NCBI RefSeq assembly: GCF_000725885.1
Contig: NZ_JODR01000011.1
Location: 124,001-188,000 of the forward strand
Length of the DNA: 64,000 nt
From: Streptomyces albus subsp. albus
GTDB lineage: Bacteria; Actinomycetota; Actinomycetes; Streptomycetales; Streptomycetaceae
Direction of reading: 5' to 3'
The first letter of the stretch is position 1; each line of letters opens with the position of its first letter. Positions 58,654-64,000 of the stretch are shown here, piece after piece. The notes beneath the pieces were generated by a model, which was given only the letters and a program-made list of their open reading frames with translations, ran no database searches and was not told the origin of the DNA. The translations under genes and the position numbers were made by a program.

Positions 58654-61600
58654 ATGTCCGTGCACAGCCATATGGCGGCCCATTACGAGGCGGCCACCGC
58701 AGGGTTGGCCACCGTGGAGCCGCCCGAGTTCCCCCGGCACGTCGTCACCGCCGTCATCGTCGCGCACGACGGCGAGCGCTGGCTTCCCGACGCGCTCGGC
58801 GGGCTGCTGGAGCAGAACCGCCCCGTGCAGAACGTCATCGCGGCCGACACCGGCAGCGCGGACGACTCCGCCCGGCTGCTGACCGAGGCCCTCGGCCCCG
58901 AACGCGTGCTGCACCTGGCACGCCGCACCGGATTCGGCGCCGCCGTCGAAGAGGCCCACCGGGCGGCCCGCCGGCTCACCCCGGACGACCTGCCCTACCT
59001 GAAGCGGCCCAGCGGCTGGGACCCGGTCAACCGCACCTGGCGCGACGACGCCTACGACATGCCGGAACTGCCGTACGGCGAGCCCGTGGAGTGGCTGTGG
59101 CTGCTGCACGACGACTGCGCGCCCGAACCGGACACCCTCACCGAACTGCTGCGCGTCGTCGACGCCGACCCGTCCGTGGCCATCACCGGGCCCAAACTGC
59201 GCAGCTGGTACGACGGCAGGCAGCTGCTGGAGACGGGCGTGACCATCGCCCACAGCGGCCGGCGCTGGACGGGCATCGAACGCCGCGAACAGGACCAGGG
59301 CCAGCACGACCAGGTGCGGCCCGTCCTCGCCGTCTCCACCGCCGGCATGCTCGTGCGGCGCGACGTCTTCGACCAGCTCGGCGGATTCGACCGCGCCCTG
59401 CCCCTGATGCGTGACGACGTGGACCTGTGCTGGCGCGCCCAGTCCGCCGGCCACCGGGTGCTCGTCGCTCCCGACGCGGCCATGCGGCACGCCGAGGCTG
59501 CCTCCCGCGAGCGCCGTCCCGTCGACTGCGTCGGCAGGGCCGGCCGCGGCGCCGGGCCGCACCGCGTGGACAAGGCCGGTGCTGTCTACACGTTGCTGGC
59601 CAACATGCCCTCCGCGCTGCTGCCGTGGGTCCTGCTACGGCTCGTGATCGGCACACTGGTGCGCACCCTCGGCTACCTCGTCGGCAAGGTGCCCGGACAG
59701 GCCCTCGACGAAATCAGAGGACTGTCCGGCACGCTGCTGCGCCCCGGGCGGGTGCTGGCGGCACGGCGCAGGCGCGGCAGGCCCGCCGTGTCCCACAAGG
59801 AACTGCGGCCCCTCTTCCCGCCGCCGGGCGCCACCCTGCGCGCCACCGTCGAACAGCTCACCAGCAACCTCACCGGCCGCTCCGAACCCGAACTGACGGC
59901 GGGCGGACGGCACGGCGCCGTCGAGTCCGGCCCTTCCGACGAGGACGCCGACTTCCTCGAAGTCGAACAGTTCGCGCGGCTCAAACGGCTCGCGCACAAA
60001 CCCGGCCCCGTCCTGTTCGCCGTACTGCTCGTCGTCTCCCTCGTCGCCTGCCGCGCACTGTTCGGCTCCGGCGCACTGGCCGGCGGCGCCCTGCTGCCCG
60101 TGCCCGACCACCTGTCGGAGCTGTGGTCGCGCTCCCTGGACGCCTGGCACCCCGTCGGCACCGGCGGCACCCAGTCGGCCCCGCCCTACCTGGCGCTGCT
60201 GGCCACCTTCGCGACGCTCCTCTTCGGCAGCACCAGCCTGGCCCTGACCCTGCTGCTGGTGTGCTCGGTGCCGCTGGCCGGCATCACCGCGTACTTCGCC
60301 TCCCGCCCCCTGGTCGGCTCCCGGCTGGTGCGCGCCTGGGGAAGCGTCGCCTACGCCTTCCTGCCCGCCGCCACCGGAGCCCTCGCACAGGGCCGGATCG
60401 GCACCGCGGTACTCGCCATCCTGCTCCCCCTGCTGGCCCGTGCCGCCGTCTCGGCCTGCGGACTGCACGGCAAGGGCGGCTGGCGCGCCGCCTGGACGTA
60501 CGCCCTGCTGCTCACCCTCACGACGGCCTTCACCCCCGTGGTGTGGCCGCTGGCGGCCGTACTGGCCGTCCTGGCGCTCGCCCTGGCCGGCCGGCAGAGC
60601 GGCTCCCTCGGCGCGCGGGCGGCCCGGCTGGCCACCGCGCTGGTCACGCCCGTCGTTCTGCTCGCGCCCTGGTCGCTGACCCTGTTCACCGACCCCGCAA
60701 AGCTCCTGCGCGAGGTCGGCATGGAGTACGGCACCGGCGCCGCCTCCGCGATCGACCTGCTGACCCTGTCGCCGGGCGGCCCCGGCACCACCGACGGGTT
60801 GCTCCTCGTCGGACTGGTACTGGCCGGGCTCGCCGCACTGCTGCGCGCGGAACGCCAGTCGGCCGTCCTGGCCGCATGGGCCGCCGCACTGGCCGCCCTC
60901 GCCCTCGCCGCGCTGTCCAACGGTTCGGCCTGGGCCGGACCCGCCACCCTGTGCTACGGACTGGCCGTGCTGTGCGCCGCCGCGATCGGTGCCGAGGGCG
61001 CCAAGGAACGCGTCGCCGCACAGAGCTTCGGCTGGCGCCAGCCGGTGGCCGCCCTCGTGGCCGCCGCGGCCGTCTTCGCCCCGCTGTGCGCCGCCGTCGG
61101 CTGGATGGTGGGCGGCGCCGACGGCCCGCTCACGCGGCGCGACCCGGTGCAGGTGCCCGCCTTCGTCGCCGAGGAGAGCTCCACCAGCGACCAGCCCCGC
61201 ACCCTCGTCCTCGACCAGCCGGAGGGCACCGCGCAGGTGGGCTACACACTGGTGCGCGGCTCCGGTGCCCGTCTGGGCGACGCCGACCTGGCGGCCGTCG
61301 GCGGCGACGACGCGCGGCTGGACAAGGTGGTCGCCAACCTGGTGGCCGGTTCGGGTGCCGACCAGACCAGCCAGCTGGGCGGCTACGCCGTCCGCTACGT
61401 CCTGCTGCGCGACGGCGCCTCCCGCGAGGCGAGCCGAGTCCTGGACGCGACGCCCGGCCTCACCCGGCTCAGCCAGGAGGACGGCAGCGCACTGTGGCGC
61501 GTCGACCGGCAGGTCTCCCGCGTCTCGATCGTCCCCGGCGGCACGGGCGACAGCACGGGCGGCGGCGCGGTGACCGCCCCGGTGGCGGTGGCCGCCGGTC

Positions 61601-62427
61601 CCGTCGAGTCCCACGCCACCCTCCCGTCCGGCCCGTCCGGCCGGGTGCTGCGGATCGCCGACAAGGCGGACAGCGGCTGGCAGGCCACCCTCGACGGCAG
61701 CCCGCTCAAGAGCGTCACCGTCGACGGCTGGGCACAGGGCTTCGAACTGCCCGCGAACGGCGGCAAGCTGTCCCTCACGTACGACACGCCGCTCACCCAC
61801 ACCCTGTGGACATGGGGGCAGGGCTTCCTGCTGCTCGTCGTCCTCGTCCTCGCCCTGCCGGGCCGCAAGCGCGACGTGGACGACGACATCCCCGAGGAAG
61901 GGCTCGCGCCCCAGACCGCGGACGGGGAGGGCCGCAGGGCCCGCAGGCTGCGGGCGGCGGCGGAGGCGTCCGCCGCCCAGGCCGGCCCCGCCGGGGAGCC
62001 GCAGCCGCCCGCGCCGCCCGGCATGCCGGAGGCGGAACCGGCCCCGGCGGAATCCGTCCCGGCGATGCCGCAGGCGGCGCCCGAGATGCCGGTGCAGCCG
62101 GAGTACGACCCCTACGCGCACCAGCAGCCCTATGTGCCGCAGCAGGATCCCTACGGCGCCCAGGAGCCCGTCTACGACGCACAGCAGGGATACGGACAGG
62201 CGGCACCGTACGAGCAGGTGACCTACGACGCCTACGGCCAGCCCTCCTACGGCCAGGTTCCGCAGCAGCAGCCGTACGACCAGCAGTACGGCTACGACGA
62301 CTGGCAGGCGCAGCAGTACGCGCCCCAGCAGGGCATCGACCCCTACGGCTACCAGCCCGGCCACCAGCAGCCGGAGGCACACGGCGGCTACGACAGCAGG
62401 TACGGCAACGGGAGCGAGCAGCAGTGA
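58654..62427 (+). CDS. Large membrane glycosyltransferase with Gln/Tyr/Pro-rich tail
   Basis: A 1257-residue protein. ATG 58654 has no clear ribosome site; ATG 58672 is an alternative. Residues ~30-300 are a GT2-type GT-A domain (VTAVIVAHDGERWLPDALGG, LHDDCAPEPDTL metal motif, RDDVDLCWRAQSAGH). Then come about ten or more hydrophobic spans (about 330-360 and 440-900) typical of actinomycete cell-wall glycosyltransferases, and an extracytoplasmic beta domain (about 900-1060). The final ~170 residues are Pro/Gln/Tyr-rich. It may build a cell-wall polysaccharide. The stop overlaps the next gene's GTG, so it is coupled to a secreted protein. Confidence 0.85.
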   Translation: MSVHSHMAAHYEAATAGLATVEPPEFPRHVVTAVIVAHDGERWLPDALGGLLEQNRPVQNVIAADTGSADDSARLLTEALGPERVLHLARRTGFGAAVEEAHRAARRLTPDDLPYLKRPSGWDPVNRTWRDDAYDMPELPYGEPVEWLWLLHDDCAPEPDTLTELLRVVDADPSVAITGPKLRSWYDGRQLLETGVTIAHSGRRWTGIERREQDQGQHDQVRPVLAVSTAGMLVRRDVFDQLGGFDRALPLMRDDVDLCWRAQSAGHRVLVAPDAAMRHAEAASRERRPVDCVGRAGRGAGPHRVDKAGAVYTLLANMPSALLPWVLLRLVIGTLVRTLGYLVGKVPGQALDEIRGLSGTLLRPGRVLAARRRRGRPAVSHKELRPLFPPPGATLRATVEQLTSNLTGRSEPELTAGGRHGAVESGPSDEDADFLEVEQFARLKRLAHKPGPVLFAVLLVVSLVACRALFGSGALAGGALLPVPDHLSELWSRSLDAWHPVGTGGTQSAPPYLALLATFATLLFGSTSLALTLLLVCSVPLAGITAYFASRPLVGSRLVRAWGSVAYAFLPAATGALAQGRIGTAVLAILLPLLARAAVSACGLHGKGGWRAAWTYALLLTLTTAFTPVVWPLAAVLAVLALALAGRQSGSLGARAARLATALVTPVVLLAPWSLTLFTDPAKLLREVGMEYGTGAASAIDLLTLSPGGPGTTDGLLLVGLVLAGLAALLRAERQSAVLAAWAAALAALALAALSNGSAWAGPATLCYGLAVLCAAAIGAEGAKERVAAQSFGWRQPVAALVAAAAVFAPLCAAVGWMVGGADGPLTRRDPVQVPAFVAEESSTSDQPRTLVLDQPEGTAQVGYTLVRGSGARLGDADLAAVGGDDARLDKVVANLVAGSGADQTSQLGGYAVRYVLLRDGASREASRVLDATPGLTRLSQEDGSALWRVDRQVSRVSIVPGGTGDSTGGGAVTAPVAVAAGPVESHATLPSGPSGRVLRIADKADSGWQATLDGSPLKSVTVDGWAQGFELPANGGKLSLTYDTPLTHTLWTWGQGFLLLVVLVLALPGRKRDVDDDIPEEGLAPQTADGEGRRARRLRAAAEASAAQAGPAGEPQPPAPPGMPEAEPAPAESVPAMPQAAPEMPVQPEYDPYAHQQPYVPQQDPYGAQEPVYDAQQGYGQAAPYEQVTYDAYGQPSYGQVPQQQPYDQQYGYDDWQAQQYAPQQGIDPYGYQPGHQQPEAHGGYDSRYGNGSEQQ

Positions 62428-64000
62428 ACCGCACAGTCCTCGGCCTCGGCGGTACGGTCGTCGCCCTCGCCGCCGTCACGGGCCTGGCCACCCTGTGGGC
62501 GCCCGGCGAGGCGGCGCAGAGCAGCGGCGGCGCCACGAAGGCCGCGTACAAGCCCGTGGAACGCACCACGCTGGTGTGCCCGCAGCCGAGCACCTCCGAC
62601 GTCGCCGAGACCACCTACACCGCGGTCACCCCCAAGGGCGGCCCCGGCAAGAAGGGCAGCGCCTCCCTCCGTCCGGCCGCACTCGTCGACCCCGAGCAGC
62701 AGGGCTCCGGAGCCGGCGAGGGCAGCAAGGGTGACAAGGATGACAAGGGTGACAAGGACAGCAAGGGTGACAAGGGCGGTAAGGGCGGCAAGAACGGCGA
62801 CAGCGGGGCGGGCGGTGAGCAGCAGGACGGCGGCGCCGCGGGCAAGCCGTTCCTGCCGCTGAGCACTCCGGGCACGCCGGTCACCGACGACACCAGCGAC
62901 CCGAAGGCACCCGCGCTGACCGGCACCGCCGACGGCCCGTTCGCCCCCGGCTGGACGGTGCAGCAGACGACCACCATCGGTGCGGGCGCCGGACGCGGAC
63001 TGCACGGCACGTCCTGCACCGCTCCGGACACGTCCTTCTGGTTCCCCGGCGCCAGCACGGCGGCCGACAGGCAGGACTACGTCCACCTGACCAACCCGGA
63101 CAGCGACAGCGCCGTCGTCGACCTGGAGCTGTACGGCAAGGACGGCAAGCTCAAGTCGGGCCAGGGCAGCGGCGAGGGCATCACCGTCCCGGCGCACTCC
63201 ACCGTCCCCGTCCTGCTGTCCACCCTCACCTCCGAACCGGTCACCAATGTGACGCTGCACGTGACCGCGAGGTCCGGCCGGGTCGGTGCGCAAGTGCACG
63301 CCTCCGACACCGAATTGGGCGGCGACTGGCTGCCGCCGGCCGCCGCCCCCACGCCGGGTGTCGTCCTGCCGGGCATCCCGAAGGACGCGACGTCCGTACG
63401 GCTGGCCGTTTTGGCGCCGGGCGGCCACGACGCCGACCTCAAGGTGAAGCTCGCCGGCCGCTCCGGGCTGATCAGCCCCGCCGGACACGAGACGCTCCAC
63501 GTCAAGGCGGGCATGGTGACCACGGTGGACCTCAAGGACCTCACCCGGGGCGAGGCGGGCTCCCTCGTGCTGTCCCCCGCGGAGGGCGGCGGGAAGGCAC
63601 CGGGGATCGTGGCCGCCGCCCGCGTGCTGCGCGGCAAGGGCGGCAAGCAGGAGAGCGCTTTCGTACCGGCGACGGCTGCGGTGCGGAAGCAGGCGACGGC
63701 GGCGGACAACGGATCCTCCGGCTCCACCCTGTCGCTGACCGCACCCGAGGCGGGGGCCACTGTGCGGGTGACGGCGTCCGCGGGCAGCGGCGGCGGCAGC
63801 CCCAAGAGCACCACGGTCACCGTGAAGGGCCGCACCACCAAGGCGTTCACCCCGCCTGGCCCCAGCGGCGGCAAGGGCACCTACGCGGTCACCGTCGAGC
63901 ACCTTTCGGGCGGCCCGGTGTACGCCGCGCGGATGCTGGAGCGCGAGCAGTCCGGGCTCCCGGCGTTCACCATTCAGACGCTCCCGGACGACGGGAGCAC
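62424..64000 (+). CDS. DUF5719-like secreted/anchored protein, 3' end outside the window
   Basis: GTG 62424 overlaps the glycosyltransferase stop (GTGA), and the frame runs open off the right edge (525 codons visible). Residues 1-35 are a signal-anchor (VLGLGGTVVALAAVTGLATL). A Lys/Gly/Asp repeat KGDKDDKGDKDSKGDKGG (about 100-120) is followed by extracellular beta domains with two Cys (LVCPQP, TSCTAP), and WFPGASTAADRQDYVHLTNP fits DUF5719. It is the usual downstream partner of the large glycosyltransferase in Streptomyces and probably sits with it at the cell surface. The true C-terminus is not visible. Confidence 0.82.
   Translation, partial: MNRTVLGLGGTVVALAAVTGLATLWAPGEAAQSSGGATKAAYKPVERTTLVCPQPSTSDVAETTYTAVTPKGGPGKKGSASLRPAALVDPEQQGSGAGEGSKGDKDDKGDKDSKGDKGGKGGKNGDSGAGGEQQDGGAAGKPFLPLSTPGTPVTDDTSDPKAPALTGTADGPFAPGWTVQQTTTIGAGAGRGLHGTSCTAPDTSFWFPGASTAADRQDYVHLTNPDSDSAVVDLELYGKDGKLKSGQGSGEGITVPAHSTVPVLLSTLTSEPVTNVTLHVTARSGRVGAQVHASDTELGGDWLPPAAAPTPGVVLPGIPKDATSVRLAVLAPGGHDADLKVKLAGRSGLISPAGHETLHVKAGMVTTVDLKDLTRGEAGSLVLSPAEGGGKAPGIVAAARVLRGKGGKQESAFVPATAAVRKQATAADNGSSGSTLSLTAPEAGATVRVTASAGSGGGSPKSTTVTVKGRTTKAFTPPGPSGGKGTYAVTVEHLSGGPVYAARMLEREQSGLPAFTIQTLPDDGS

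Noticed and set aside
1..64000. tRNA, rRNA, CRISPR, IS elements, transposases and known riboswitches
   Set aside because: I read for cloverleaf-like segments, regularly spaced repeats with unique spacers, DDE-type or serine/tyrosine recombinase motifs, and conserved riboswitch cores, and found none.

Overview
The window reads as chromosomal DNA of a Streptomyces or very close relative. It is very GC-rich with strong third-position GC, uses many GTG and TTG starts, and carries Streptomyces hallmarks: whiB, a whiJ-type regulatory cluster, one rare TTA (bldA) codon, F420 genes, a cluster of LytR-CpsA-Psr proteins and a Streptomyces-type histidine-utilisation operon. The gene order recalls, from memory and unchecked, the Streptomyces coelicolor segment from whiB (SCO3034) to hutU (SCO3073), in reverse.

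Layout. 1-3.4 kb: partial VOC protein, a SpoIIE-type phosphatase and a DJ-1/aldo-keto reductase pair. 3.6-9.3 kb: histidine utilisation (hutU, an M20 amidohydrolase that probably replaces hutG, hutF, hutI) behind a palindromic operator candidate. 9.3-11.4 kb: MFS exporter plus MarR regulator behind a 33-bp palindrome. 11.7-14.4 kb: a SigB-type sigma factor (sigI-like), divergent from its antagonist (STAS) and anti-sigma (HATPase) genes. 14.5-18.0 kb: a cell-surface operon (LPXTG protein, DUF916-type protein, membrane-anchored secreted protein) ending in a 24-bp repeat array. 18.0-25.9 kb: POT peptide transporter, two-component system, GtrA protein, purK-purE-dipeptidase. 26.0-29.3 kb: a Tat-exported beta-propeller/amidohydrolase.

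29.4-35.3 kb is accessory DNA. It holds a three-gene XRE cassette, small unknown proteins, a broken small gene, a whiJ-like cluster (XRE, two DUF397 proteins, a divergent HATPase with a TTA codon) and a small secreted protein. It lies between two imperfect direct copies of a 37-bp sequence, one of which is the 3' end of the acyl-CoA dehydrogenase gene, so it may be an old integrated island.

35.3-64 kb is largely core and cell-envelope: acyl-CoA dehydrogenase, UDP-glucose dehydrogenase, a CGNR regulator with a divergent VOC gene, five LytR-CpsA-Psr ligase genes interleaved with a thioesterase and a glycosyltransferase, a TIGR03089 protein, a secreted PGRP amidase, an NDP-mannose pyrophosphorylase, a DNA glycosylase, the F420 genes fbiA-fbiB, cysteine dioxygenase, whiB, and a giant membrane glycosyltransferase coupled to a secreted protein that runs off the end.

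The most novel-looking signal is upstream of the cysteine dioxygenase gene. An apparently leaderless 49-codon reading frame has four Cys codons among its last 12 residues, a TTGACA promoter box, and two mutually exclusive hairpins starting at its stop codon. It looks like a cysteine-sensing attenuator on a cysteine-degrading gene. No tRNA, rRNA, CRISPR array, IS element or known riboswitch was seen.
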